From NCBI RefSeq assembly GCF_000143535.2, contig NC_037312.1, positions 1,116,001 to 1,180,000 on the forward strand: DNA of 64,000 nucleotides, given 5' to 3'. This DNA is from Botrytis cinerea B05.10 (lineage: Eukaryota; Ascomycota; Leotiomycetes; Helotiales; Sclerotiniaceae). Position 1 is the first letter of the stretch. Each line of letters begins with the position of its first letter. Positions 11,933 through 22,656 of the stretch are shown here, in pieces. The position numbers and the translations under genes are program-made. The notes under the pieces are model-generated. The model saw nothing but the letters and a program-made list of their open reading frames with translations, was not told the DNA's origin and ran no database searches.

Positions 11933-12910
11933 ATGGGCAGTATTCATGTCCGAGGGGATGTGAGGAATCAGGAAGAAAAGGCGAGAGAGATTGAGTGGGA
12001 GAGGAATAAATTGTATATTCACCTTGCGGCGAGGAATAATCCGGGGACGTTTCACTGGAGTTTGTACTTGACGGAGGAGAGGCCGGAGGTGGGCTGGGTG
12101 TATCATGTTTTTGACCCGGAGCCGGATCGGTGGATTTTGGAAATGGCGGGGGGAGATGAGGAGGGGGAGGGGGAGGAGGAGAAGGAGAAGGAGAACATTG
12201 ATGCTGGTGGGGGTGAAGATATTAGTGGGGGTTCTGAATCACCAGGCGAAGAGTCCGGGGGAGATGGCGAGCAGCCACTCGTTGATCCTGAAGAGGGAAG
12301 CACAGAGTCACAAGAGGAGCAAACCGCAAGCAAGAAAACTGAAGAGAAGCGAAAGCGAGAGGCGCGAGACACCGGACACAGCAGCGACGAAAGCAGCGAC
12401 GAGACCGCGCCGTGGGAAAGCGCCACGAGTCTCCACGACCAAGAAGACGATCGGAGACACAAGAAAACCAAAACCGTGCACTGGAAAGATCAGGGACCGA
12501 ACGCGACCTCAAACGACCTCGAAGATGCCCCGCCCGGAAACCCGCACGCGGCCAGCATCGACGAGAACCACGCCCACGCCCCGCCCAGCTCATCCTCATC
12601 CTCATCCTCGCTGCTCGCGGCCGTGGAAATCGGCACCGACGTCCAAGACATGCGGACGATAATCGAGCAGACGATCGCGACGGAGTGGGAGACGGGACGA
12701 AAAAAGATCGCCAAGGGCGACAAGATCTGTCGCGAGTTTCTGCTGAAGTGTGTCGAGGAGTTGGAGTCGCTCGGCGTCTTGAGCTTCAAGTATGGCAAGG
12801 GCGTGGAGGACGTGGAGCGCGAGGCCGAGGAGTTTGGCTTGCTGAGCGATCCGGCGCTGAATAAGGGCGCGAGGAAGGGGAGGGTGTGGAAGAGTAGGGT
12901 TGTGGAGTGA
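11933..12910 (+). CDS. Lineage-restricted protein with acidic/low-complexity centre (possible DUF6914-like)
   Basis: Single-exon, 325 aa. The folded parts seem to be the ends. N-terminal residues about 20-65 read KLYIHLAARNNPGTFHWSLY...VYHVFDPEPDRW, resembling fungal proteins with a YHW...YHV pattern (DUF6914-like, my recollection). The C-terminal residues about 255-325 (CREFLLKCVEELESLGV) could be the matching helical half. Between them lie about 170 residues that are acidic (Glu/Gly runs), then Ser/Asp/Arg-rich, with a poly-Ser run. From about 12240 to 12900 the DNA is clearly richer in G+C than its neighbours and uses GAG/GAC/GCG codons heavily. The G/C-ending bias and the long open overlapping frames on both strands could reflect composition rather than coding, but the N and C blocks look like real protein. 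No function can be assigned. Confidence 0.55.
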   Translation: MGSIHVRGDVRNQEEKAREIEWERNKLYIHLAARNNPGTFHWSLYLTEERPEVGWVYHVFDPEPDRWILEMAGGDEEGEGEEEKEKENIDAGGGEDISGGSESPGEESGGDGEQPLVDPEEGSTESQEEQTASKKTEEKRKREARDTGHSSDESSDETAPWESATSLHDQEDDRRHKKTKTVHWKDQGPNATSNDLEDAPPGNPHAASIDENHAHAPPSSSSSSSSLLAAVEIGTDVQDMRTIIEQTIATEWETGRKKIAKGDKICREFLLKCVEELESLGVLSFKYGKGVEDVEREAEEFGLLSDPALNKGARKGRVWKSRVVE

Positions 12911-13957
12911 GAGGTAGAGGGAGAAGGAGAGGGAGAAGGAGGGGGAGAGGGAGAGGCAGAGGCAGAGGCAGAGGCAGAGGCAGAGGGAAAGTGTGAAACG
13001 CAATGAATACCACTGATTTGAAGGGGGAGATCTCGAAAGAATTGTTTATTGCGGTAACGACAAGACGCTGCGCGTCACCTGATTTTACCCGGCGTCGAGG
13101 ATCGTTGCGAGTTTGTCTTTCTGTCTTCCTGCCTTGTTAGATTTTAGAAGTTTTGGTTTGGTTACAATGTCTTGTTTTTGTTGTCTTCTTGTTTGATACC
13201 GATTTCTCATGAAAGATCCGCGCGGAATTTCAGTGCCACCTCTGGCCTACCTTGTTGAGACCGAGAAATCCTTTCCTGCTTTTTCAAAAATGCTTCTGAG
13301 CCCAAGCGCCCATGGCCACAATCCAGCACAAACAGAACTCTTTTAAATTTAGCTTTTATTCTATGAATTTTTCAATTACATCATATACCAACTATCATAT
13401 ACCAACTATCATATACCAACTATCATATACCAACTATCACACACACACACACACAAACATACAAAAATCAGTCTCTCAATTCCTCAAAGTAAAAAGAATT
13501 TATTTAATCTAGTCCAGTCCAGTCCAGTCTAAACCAATATAGTTCAGTACCAATACCAAGACCAAGACCAAGAGATACGTAGGTAGGTCGGTAGATATGT
13601 ATCAACTCTCCCATGCCAGCCAGCCAACTAAACACTCAGTCCCCTCCCCATTTAGATCAACCAATTCATCCCCATCCATCCACCAAAAAGACTTTTATAA
13701 ATCCCATGCAAATGATCCATCCATCCATTCATCCAGAGTCATAATGCAATGCAATACCATGCCATAAAAAGATAACGGATGTATCATCATGCTATGCTAT
13801 GAGATGCCATGCCATACCATACCATGCAAGAAACAAGCTCGCAATACATTCTCAAAATTCATCAAAAGGAGCAATAAACTGAGCCGAGGAACAGGAAGAG
13901 AAATTCATAATGTTTAGTAGTTGGTTGTTGGCCAGCCTTCATCTTCCATCCACCAAT
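12911..13957. other. Convergent 3' region with many short repeats
   Basis: About 1 kb lies between two convergent stop codons. It contains a purine run of GAGAGG/GGCAGA units (12915-12987), four 14-bp tandem copies (13382-13437), an (AC)n run near 13440, GTCCA repeats near 13511-13530, ACCAAG repeats near 13555 and CCATCCAT/ATGCCAT repeats between 13670 and 13825. No gene is supported. Confidence 0.5.
13382..13437. repeat. Tandem repeat, 14 bp x 4
   Basis: Four perfect head-to-tail copies of CATATACCAACTAT, followed by a CA microsatellite. It lies in the 3' region shared by two convergent genes. Confidence 0.9.
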
Positions 13958-16828
13958 TTAATCTTCATAAGCATCACCATACTCCCACATACCCTGGCGA
14001 TTTTGTCTAGCCTCAGTTTGGCTCTGAGTCAAACTCTTAATAACATCAGCAAATCCCTTCTCCCAACCCTTCAACTTAGTTGGAACCATGCTAAGACCCA
14101 TAGCTACGATGTCATTATTGATGCTATCGTTCAAATTTTGACTCTTGGTATCGAACAATGTGACATACAATGTTCCATCTGGAGCTGTGTAATCCACATT
14201 TGCGACGAGGTCCCTGTCGGCAGTGTTGTGGGTGATATATCTAATTGCCTCATTCATATAATCCTTGTCTGTAGGGAATTGAAGAAGAGTTAAGATAGCA
14301 TCAACGGCTTGTGGGCGAAGTTTTTGCGTCGAGAATTGTGGTTGGGAAAGTGGTCGGAGACGAGACCAAGGAATCTTCTCGCTGTTACCATAATCGATAT
14401 AAACAACTTCTGCTTCCTTAGCAGTACGATCATTGGAGCGTATGCGACCACGATACCATTGACCATCCTCGGAGAACTTGGCCGCAACGTAATCACCAGC
14501 CTTTGGTGGACCGGGAAGAGCAGTTGAGTTGGATGGGTTCAAATGGAAAGACTTGAACTGAGTCATCAAAGTCTCCAGAGCCGAAGTACCAGTGCCAATG
14601 ATTTGAAGTTTTAACTTTCCATCCTCATTAATTTGGGTGACAATAACATCTCTGTAATCTTTTTCTCTCTTGATTTGAGTGACTTCATCATCATTGGCAG
14701 GCTGGTATTCTTCTTCTTCCACATCTAAAGATGGATCCCAATCTGCCCAAAGACCCTTTCGAGCATCCTTTGCACGCTTCTCAGCTGCTAATAATTCCTT
14801 CGAGTTTCCGGATTGTTCGGCAGAGTGTTGATGAACAGTTGCATAACCTTCCTCAACCAAGATCTTACCAAAGCTCTCCTTGTTGATGTAAAGTTCACCA
14901 ATGAAGCCACCAACCTTATCGGTATTGTACACATCGATTTCAACATCACGTTGTGATAGTCTTCGTGTAGCTAAATCGTGTGCTTCCTTACCAAATGGTT
15001 CGCTCTTATCGCTTGGATTTCTAGCAGATTTGGGAGCTCGAATACCAGCAAGAACAAAGTTGAGTTTAATGCCTTCACGAGGCACGAGTACAACAAATCG
15101 GCCACCGCCTTTGACAAAGTCAACAATGGCTGGAATTCTCTTTTGTCGTTGCAATGATCCAACATGTAGCTTAGCCTTTTGGACAGTTTCCGATGCATCG
15201 GCATACTGCTTTGCCTTTGCAGCCTTTCCAGACCACATTCCTTTCTTTTCTTCCTTGGCTTTCTCTTGTGCAGCCAATAAATCGTCGTAGTTAGGAGCTC
15301 TGTCGGTGTCATCTCTTCGATGACGGATTACGGAAGCCCAACCTTCTTGAACCAATTGCAATCCAATGTTCTTATCATTCAAAGTAACGGTGGCAACTTC
15401 CTTCGCGTCATAATCTTCAGTGCCTGGTCTTGATCCATCGATGCTGATTCGGACATGTTTTCCAATCAAGCGTTTTCGAAGAAATTCCTTAGCTTCGTCT
15501 CTAAAAGGTGCTTCAGTTGACTCAGTAGGTCTAGGTCCACGAATACTACTAATATTTATGCGCTTCTCAACACCTGCCTTGTTCTGGACAAAGATTTGAT
15601 CGGCGCTGAAAATTTTGGTAACAGTTGCTTCGAGGCTTCCACCTGCCCCGTTGTTCTTTACAACATGGTCCTTGAACAGACCGAATTTAGCATGTTGTGC
15701 ACGCTTTTCGGCCTCACGTAATGTTGCCATATCTGAGCCAAGGAGTGTTGAATGGAAATCGGTGCATCGTGCAAGTCCAGCTTCGAGGATAAATTTGGCA
15801 ATAGTTCCCTTGGGATGGATGACTGAAGCAATGAGTTGATTTTGTGGGCTAAGTCCAAGAATATGTATTTTAACATTTCTTTGCAATAATCGTTCCTCAA
15901 CGAAACGTCGTGCTTCATTTCCAAAAGGTTCCGCAGGAGCTGTTTGTCCATTCGATGGGTTGACTCGCTCCGTAGCTGGTGCGCGAATACCAGCAACCAA
16001 AGTCATAACTAATTCTTGTCAGTTTATTATTTCGCCACACATAAACCAGCTTAACTGACCTTGGATATGCTGTGTAGGAGTAACAATCAAACGCACAAGC
16101 ATTCGATCACCGCTCAATATACGCTCGACCAAACCATCCACTGTTTTTCCCTTCCATGTATCTAAGAAAGACTCTGGGTTACCCATGTCATGCTGGACCT
16201 CAATACGTCCACCATTTTCTTGCCATAGACCCTTGTCTTCACTGCGTGCGGTAGCTTCGTATAAACGTAAGGCGTCGAGTTGTTGAAGGGCCGATTCCGA
16301 ATCTTCCTTTCGGCCAGCATCCTCTCTCAATTTAAGCCAACCTTCCTTTATCATTTCTTCGGGTAGTTTGGTTCCATCATTGAGAAAAACAAGTCCATAT
16401 TCGCGCTTAGTATTGGGAATTTGGTACAACACTTGGAATTGTACAACCTTGCCCACTACTAATTTTCGTAAGGCATCGCGGGACTGAAATGCAAACGGTT
16501 CGTCGCCTTCCTTTCGCAGATGTGGTGAAGTGCAATAAGCTAAGGACAAAATGCGCTCGAGATCAGGGTTGTCCACAGAGCTAAGTACAAGACTGTCGCC
16601 GCTCAAGACGGATTTAACTTTGGCTTGGTTGAGAACCATTTTGCTGTAATCGGATGGAGGTACGTTGGCAAGTCGTTTCTTTCCGAGTGGTGGAATTCGA
16701 GGACTAGGAAATGGTTCAGGTAGGTTAGCAGGTTCCTGAGAAGCTTTTGATGCCAATGAGCTGCTAGAAGATTTGCGGTCATTAGAAATGCCTGCCGCAG
16801 AGCCAATCTTGAATGTTCTGACACCCAT
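13958..16828 (-). CDS. SND1: Tudor staphylococcal nuclease (Tudor-SN / SND1 / p100 family)
   Basis: Exons 16828-16060 and 16008-13958 are joined across a 49-bp intron (GTCAGT...ATTAG), giving 939 aa from the ATG at 16828. The protein has repeated staphylococcal-nuclease-like (OB-fold) units, each with the RAP(K/A) turn and a GLW/GMW end, for example VAGIRAPATER and KGLWADWDPSL. A Tudor domain at about aa 755-812 contains GQWYRGRI and VVYIDYGNSE, the aromatic cage region, and is embedded in the last split SN repeat, which ends QGMWEYGDAYED. This is the standard 4xSN + Tudor-SN layout. Family roles are in RNA regulation, stress granules and RISC-associated decay. The repeats lack an obvious complete nuclease triad by eye. 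About 60 extra N-terminal residues precede the usual start VLNQAKVKSVLSGDS. Confidence 0.93.
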
Positions 16829-17451
16829 TTTGATTATAATCAAGGATTGAACAATGGTGTAGGTGTAGGTGTAAATTTATTGAGTTCGAGGAAAAGAGAG
16901 TTGTTTGTCTCTGCAATTTGAGTCGCAGATGCCAGGTAGGTTTAATAAGTAGCTGAGGGTTTGTTTCGCGGTATGATATTGAATCTCGTCAAAGCAGTAC
17001 AGTAAAATGAATGTGGTCGTTTATGTGTGTTGGAGATATAATCTGCTGGGTGCCGTACGAAATGTGGATTGGATGTAAGTGAATCTCGAAGTCGGAGATT
17101 GAAATTGAAATTGAAATCGAAACTGGAAACTGGAAACTGGAAACCAGACTTTCCAAATCTGGGCGGTGGTATTTTCCAAAGGTGAAGCTCCTTCTCTGGT
17201 TGGTGGTAGAGTGTCGAATGGATTGCTCATGGTGAAAATGGACAGATGGGAGCTAGTCTTGGGAGAGTTGTAGAGTAGCCATCAACTTCCCTCTTCTCAA
17301 GAATTCACTTCTCTCGCCCAATGAATGAATCTACTCCCAATTCCTGAATTTTCAATGCGTGCATTCACCCCTACGTAGTTCCTTACAACCTCCATTTAAG
17401 TGGCGTAGAATGCGGATTGCGGCAGGCAGTTCTTGCATACATATGCGGTGA

Positions 17452-17478
17452 GGGTGAGGGTGAGGGTGCGGGTGCGGG
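17452..17478 (+). repeat. G-quadruplex-capable GGGTGA/GGGTGC repeat
   Basis: Five GGG runs are separated by three-base TGA or TGC loops, which is a canonical G4 pattern on the + strand. It lies about 0.6 kb upstream of the SND1 start, on the template strand relative to that gene. Confidence 0.7.
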
Positions 17479-18126
17479 TGCGGATGAGGATGAATATGAG
17501 GGGAAGGAGGGAAAGGGAACATTGTACAACTTACATAAAGAATACAGTTTAATATTCAATGGGCACAAAAGTCGAATCTATCCAGTACGGGATTCCAGTT
17601 CTCTTGAAATCGTCAATTATATGGGAAAGGGATAAAGATGGAAAAGAGGTCAAGTGTTCTCTCGGAGCTTCATCCATCCATCGACGATAGATGAGGCTAC
17701 ATTTTATATAATTCCATTACTGTAAGGTCCCATGAACCCTTGATGTGGGGTGAGCGTCTCGGGTAGATGATTGGTGCATGAAGCGAAAATGGATTTCAAT
17801 GGAGCTTTGATCCATGTTGTCCGGAGATCATGTTCGAAACGTCGTGTGTATGGTCAACCTTCAGCCAGCTGAGAGCTCCATGTAACGTATGCTGTCGTGG
17901 GCAGGTGGGCGGAACGCTGTCGCAATGTAATGTGACTGCAGTGAAGATGGGATGGGATGGAGAATGATGTGAACCTCAATACCCGAGGAGCGAACACCCA
18001 GGTCCGCAGGTAGGCGTTGGCATAAGCAAACCGCAAAGGGGGGATCACGGACAACGGGATCACGGGAGCTTAGCTATATATAAATCCATGGACCCTCTAG
18101 CTACCGGTACTTGGTTGGTTGGCCGA

Positions 18127-18151
18127 GGGGCGAGGGGCGAGGGGCGAGGGG
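18127..18151 (+). repeat. Strong G-quadruplex motif, four GGGG runs
   Basis: Four GGGG tracts are separated by identical CGA loops (the GAGGGGC unit repeated). Four-tetrad, short-loop motifs of this kind are among the most stable. It lies between SOD1's 3' end and SND1's upstream region. Confidence 0.75.
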
Positions 18152-18541
18152 CAAAAATATGATTAGCCTCAGTCCCCAATTTCAAATGATGCAATATCGC
18201 ACTATATGAAGTTGACGTGGTTATTGTTGTTCGTGTGTTCTTTGTTGAAATATGATTGTTTGCAAAAAAGCATAGTTACATATACATACATATAATTATA
18301 ACAATAATAGTATTTAATACTCAAATTAAGCTTGCAAGCCCCGCAAACACCACAAACAGAGCTTCTCAATCCCCTTCTACAATTCATAAATCATAACTGA
18401 ATCAAATCATTGGAGTAGAACGATTGCTTTTCTGTTAAAACTACCTAGACACAGCCGGCAAACTAAGCTAAATGATCCATACCCCTTTTCCATTTTCATC
18501 AGATCGTATCATTGTGATTCATGTCATTTTGCATGCTACAT

Positions 18542-19446
18542 TTATGCAGCAATACCGATAACACCTGTGAAGATATTAGTCATGTGTCCAGAAACTGCAT
18601 CTTCATAGAAGGAATAACATACCACAAGCTGGTCTGGTTCCAGCGTTACCGGTCTTCTTGGACTCTTCGTTCTCTCCCTTACCGAGATCATCAGTTCCGG
18701 AGTGGACAACAACGGTACGCTGAAAGGGTTGTTAGCACTTGTATAGCAATAATGCGAAAGAGTACATACGCCAATGACGCTCAATGGGCCGATCAACTTA
18801 ATGTGACTGTCTTGAACAGAGCCAGTAGCATTTCCTTGGGCATCAGTCTTGAAGTTTCCAAGATCACCTACATGGCGAACCTCATCGGTGGGAGCACCGT
18901 GGGTCTGGCCGTGTGGGTTGACTAAGAGGTCAAGTCAGCCTTACGTTCCGTTGTATGTTTGTATTCCATGCACAGCTGGGGAATCGTACAATGTGGTCCG
19001 GCAGATGTGCAGCCGTTAGTGTTGTCACCGAATTGATGGACGTGCATGCCACGCTCAGCATTGGCATCGTTTCCGGTGATGTTCCATGTGATGGTGGTTG
19101 GGGAGTTCTCCTCGGATTGCTCGAAAGTGACGGTGCCGGAGATCTTGGAGTCACCGCGGACGGTAGCAACTGCAATGGAGGAGAGAACCCGGGTTAGCAC
19201 ATGTATTGTTTATACCAGAATTCAGACCATGAAACACTGGACGACAAAAGAGGAAAGCAGCATATGAGAAGAATGTCGATTAGATGCTTGATTGGAGATA
19301 GTTTACCCATCCGGGTATCCCATCGTCAGAGGAAATGTGCTCAAAAGCTCTCTAGCTGACCCCGCCATTGGCCACAGCATCATATGTGTGGGGTAGAGAC
19401 GGCAGCTGTGGACGTGATAGATCTCAAACGTACCTGCTTTAACCAT
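18542..19446 (-). CDS. sod1: Cu/Zn superoxide dismutase
   Basis: Dismutates superoxide to hydrogen peroxide, mainly in the cytosol. Five exons: 19446-19434, 19169-18990, 18921-18770, 18719-18623 and 18564-18542. Total 465 nt, giving exactly 154 aa, the standard length. Copper/zinc ligands are visible: His47 and His49 in GMHVHQFGD, His64 in AGPHFNPHG, then His72, His81, Asp84 and His121 in VVVHSGTDD. Cys58 and Cys147 would form the conserved disulfide. No signal peptide, so this is the intracellular form. The first exon is only 13 nt (MVKA plus one base), with a 264-bp first intron; the last exon is 23 nt. It is tandem with, and downstream of, the unrecognised gene ending at 19901. Confidence 0.97.
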
Positions 19447-19900
19447 GTTGATGGATGCTTGGATTGAATGTGGTGGTGTGAGTGTTTATTGAGGTCTGGA
19501 ATGAGAATGTGGAAGATGTTGTCGATTGCAAGAACCAGCACGAGTAAAAGAGGAAAGAAAGAGGAGTGGGCACTCGTTGGAAGCTTTGAGCATTTCCATC
19601 CAGAATGAAAGTGGGCTTGCTCGTGGTGACGATTATCAATTCATTCCTCTTTATTTCCGAACACCGGGCGAATCAAAGCCTGGCTCTTTTGCGGCGAGAT
19701 TACATAATCATTTGCAGCTGTGTGGTGGTGGTGGTGGTCCACCGTCAAATACGTTCTGAGGGCATGCGCAGGAGTAGAAATCAAATTATGGCTAGCTAAT
19801 ATAATAAGAGGACAAGTCAAGTAAGTGTCAATCTCGCTTCCGTAAACTTCAGCTCATCAAATCAAAGTTTGCTGTCATGGTTGAAAAACGGTCTAGCAAC
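19447..19900. promoter_or_regulatory. SOD1 upstream region
   Basis: 454 bp between the SOD1 start and the stop codon of the upstream gene on the same strand. It must contain the SOD1 promoter and the upstream gene's terminator. A GTGGTGGTGGTGG run lies near 19721-19738. I did not identify a firm TATA box or stress element. Confidence 0.45.
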
Positions 19901-22656
19901 TCATGTCTGCTTTACTCCTCGCTCAGCATCAGCCTCGCTCTGAGTGATGATGGAGGGAGTTGTGCTTGCACCATCAGCCTTGACCTCTATGGCCATGAAA
20001 GCATCTGCTCGTCCATTGATTGGTCGTGCAACTGTAAGGCCGGCCCAATTTTCAGTCAGCTGAACAATGAAAGTATCATCACTCCCATCTGTGTTTGCTT
20101 TTCCATTCAAATTCAAGGTGAGAGATCCACCTGCAGATATGAAAAATCTATCAGGGTCAGCGTACCCGGCAGTCCCCTGCGGAGAAATGGTAAACTGCAT
20201 CTCATTATTCACAATCTCTACTCTTGCTTTGAGATTCTGAGGGATGCTATCTCTTGTGATCGACCAGTGCGAATCGGAAGTTGTATCTTGACTCCAACTA
20301 CCACAATCTGCATTCCAAAGACAATGATCACTCACAGCCTGCACTCTCAGAAAAGTGGCCTTGACTGTTTTGAAGGCTAGCTTTGCACCTGATTTGTTCG
20401 ATCCTTGGAGTGTAAGATTTGCTTTTTTGGTGTCGGCGTCGTACGCCAATGTGCCTGTCCAGGTGATATGTGGAATGTCTTTGGTGACAGATGTGTCAGA
20501 GGTATAAACCACATTTGTAGCCGTGTTTGTATTTTGCGGGTGATCTTCTGGCGTAGAAATCCAGGTGACGCGACTCGGATTTGGACTACTTTATTGTTAA
20601 AATATATTGGCGGATTAGTTTATATTTGAGATGTTTTGCTCACTATAGATAGTCAATGGGAACAATGATGTCGCCCACTGGGTTCAATGCACCGATTCCG
20701 AACTCAAGCTCATCCTTTCCTGGATAAGCCACTTTGACATTTGGGGGGGAAAGCATGCCGGGTACATCCACGAGCATGCTGCCAACCATTGTCCTATAAC
20801 CCCTCAAGAAATAATCCCAGCTCGTTTCTGGATCTGAAGGGACTACAGAATCGAGATCTGAAGGCACCAAAATTTCCAGATCGTCTGAGTTTTCAAGATT
20901 ACATCTGCCAACTTTTGCAGTAGGATCATCCGAGTCTAATTCGCCCATATTAATTGCGGCTGTCCAATTCACATCATGGCTAATATCACTTTAATAAATT
21001 AGCATCTGTACCGATCCATGAGGCTTACATATAATGCTTACGGGAACCACTGGGCTACATTGTATACATCTTCTCTGGGCCAACTGATCGAACCAGAGTA
21101 GTTGACATGTCCGCTGAGTGTAAAAATAAGGGAATCTGACGTTCCGCTATCTAAACATATGGATGTCTCGGCAGTCAAATGGTATTCGGCCGACCAAGCT
21201 CCACCAGATGATGATATGTGTTCTCCTGGTGCGGAAAATGACTTTGACCAGCGATACTGAACGTCAGAGGACTTAACAAGATCAAAATCTCCATTTTCAA
21301 TTCGCAATGCTGGAATAGTGCTGGATTCACCGTCATCCATGTCATCAATCCCGAGAAACCTCTGTGACAAGTATATTGTATTCTCATCAGGCCTTTTGTC
21401 AATCATGTGAGGCACAAGAGGGCATACAAGTACCTTTTGGCAGATCATTTGCACAACTTGGTGAAGAGTAGTACAGCCTGTATTGAGCACACTGCTGTCG
21501 ATGACAAATGTTCCCAGAGACTCATCTTTTGAACCGTCTCCGGGCCATGCAAAGTTTCCGTTAAATGGCAAAGGATCCTCTGGTAAGGACGAACCCTGAT
21601 CAAAATCAATCTCGCAGAAACAGAGACAGTTGTGAGGATTTCCATTTTGGCCAGTCATAGGGGATCCATCGTCTTCCAGCCCTTGAGTAGCTGCGTTGAT
21701 ATATGGGTATTGTTGCAATCGAAGCATTTTTGGAGCTGGGATCAAAGTCAGAAAAAAACGAAATTGGAAGATTTTTAGAACAAACTCACCGAGGGCGACC
21801 TGCTCTTCACTCACTTTACATGCAGTCAGCGTTGGCTAGTGGAGATGGTTGAAGAAGGGGAAATGACATTTGGGCCTAGGTATATCCACTTGCATATTTT
21901 GCATGAGCAAAGATGCGTGTTTGTTTGAGAGTCCTAACTCTCGTATAAATTGCTGAACCTGACTATATAATGCGTTGTTGCTTGAATCTGCTGCCCATTT
22001 ATCAAGATAAAGCTTGGTTCCATCTTGTTCTGTCAAATAGGATTCTTCCCATACAGGGCTGCCCCAATCAAGATCTGCAATAGATGGTTAGCTTTTTTTC
22101 AATAGATGTATCGGTCAACGAACAGGCAATGATGGCTAAAAGCCGATGAACAGAGTATTCTCCTGGACTGAGACCAATGATACTGGACTGTGTAGAATCC
22201 ACAGTCTCAGGTGTGTTTTCGAGTTCGCCAAACTGCCTTCTTGTCCCATCGTGGGTGGCTTCTTTGGGCCAGACGAGGTTGAAAATGACGACCCAACCAT
22301 CAACTCTTTGATAAGTGTTCTGACCAAAATAAATTTGACCTTTATCAAATCTATCATGAGGATGAAATCAATACAAAGTTTTTTCTTATTGTGCGAATGG
22401 TACATAATTACCGAAGTGCCAGCTTGAAATTGAGACTATTCACAGTTTCCACGTCAAGCTCAATTTGGGGCGCCAGCAGTGTTGATTTCAATTGGCCATC
22501 TGACGCCTGTTCATTTTCCCAAACCAGTTGACCTGCTGAAGATGGCCGCTTCTCGAAAATACTTACCATGGCAGAGTTGATAGCTTTCTCTGATATGGCA
22601 CACACATGATTATAGCCACCAAGAGAAAGATATCGGGGAGTGAAAGTTTCAGACAT
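19901..22656 (-). CDS. Unrecognised multi-exon protein divergent from TcA-like gene (possible TULIP/P47-like)
   Basis: Start ATG at 22656. Exons by eye: 22656-22412, 22350-22124, 22074-about 21890 or 21868, a very short exon ending 21790, 21735-21042, 20988-20644 and 20588-19901. The frame closes throughout, giving about 797-809 aa. The weak point is exon 3: an in-frame TAG at 21838-21836 must be spliced out, by a 90-nt intron 21889-21800 (GTGGAT...GCAG, preferred) or a 54-nt one at 21867-21814 (GTCATT...AAAG). The other junctions are ordinary GT-AG. No signal peptide or membrane segment is seen; the protein looks beta-rich and soluble. The N terminus (LGGYNHVCAISEKAINSAM) loosely recalls the start of TULIP/P47-type proteins, some of which neighbour toxin genes in bacteria. 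That is a hypothesis. It shares a 1.36-kb upstream region with the TcA-like gene, suggesting joint function or transfer. Confidence 0.65.

Larger units (their letters stand above)
16829..18541. other. Intergenic region between SND1 start and SOD1 stop
   Basis: About 1.7 kb upstream of SND1 (-) and downstream of SOD1 (-). The part next to 16828 should hold the SND1 promoter and leader. Direct GAAATTGAAATTGAAAT and GGAAACTGGAAACTGGAAAC repeats lie at 17100-17144. Two G-quadruplex motifs lie on the + strand (17452-17478 and 18127-18151). No gene is supported. Confidence 0.45.

Noticed and set aside
12103..12864. Long open frames in the other frames and strand over the GC-rich gene
   Set aside because: G+C-rich DNA has few stops. 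Only the 325-codon frame has ordered protein at both ends.
22535..22566. GTAAGT donor and CAG acceptor inside exon 1 of the partner gene
   Set aside because: The intron would be about 32 nt, below the fungal minimum, and the read-through frame is open and protein-like.
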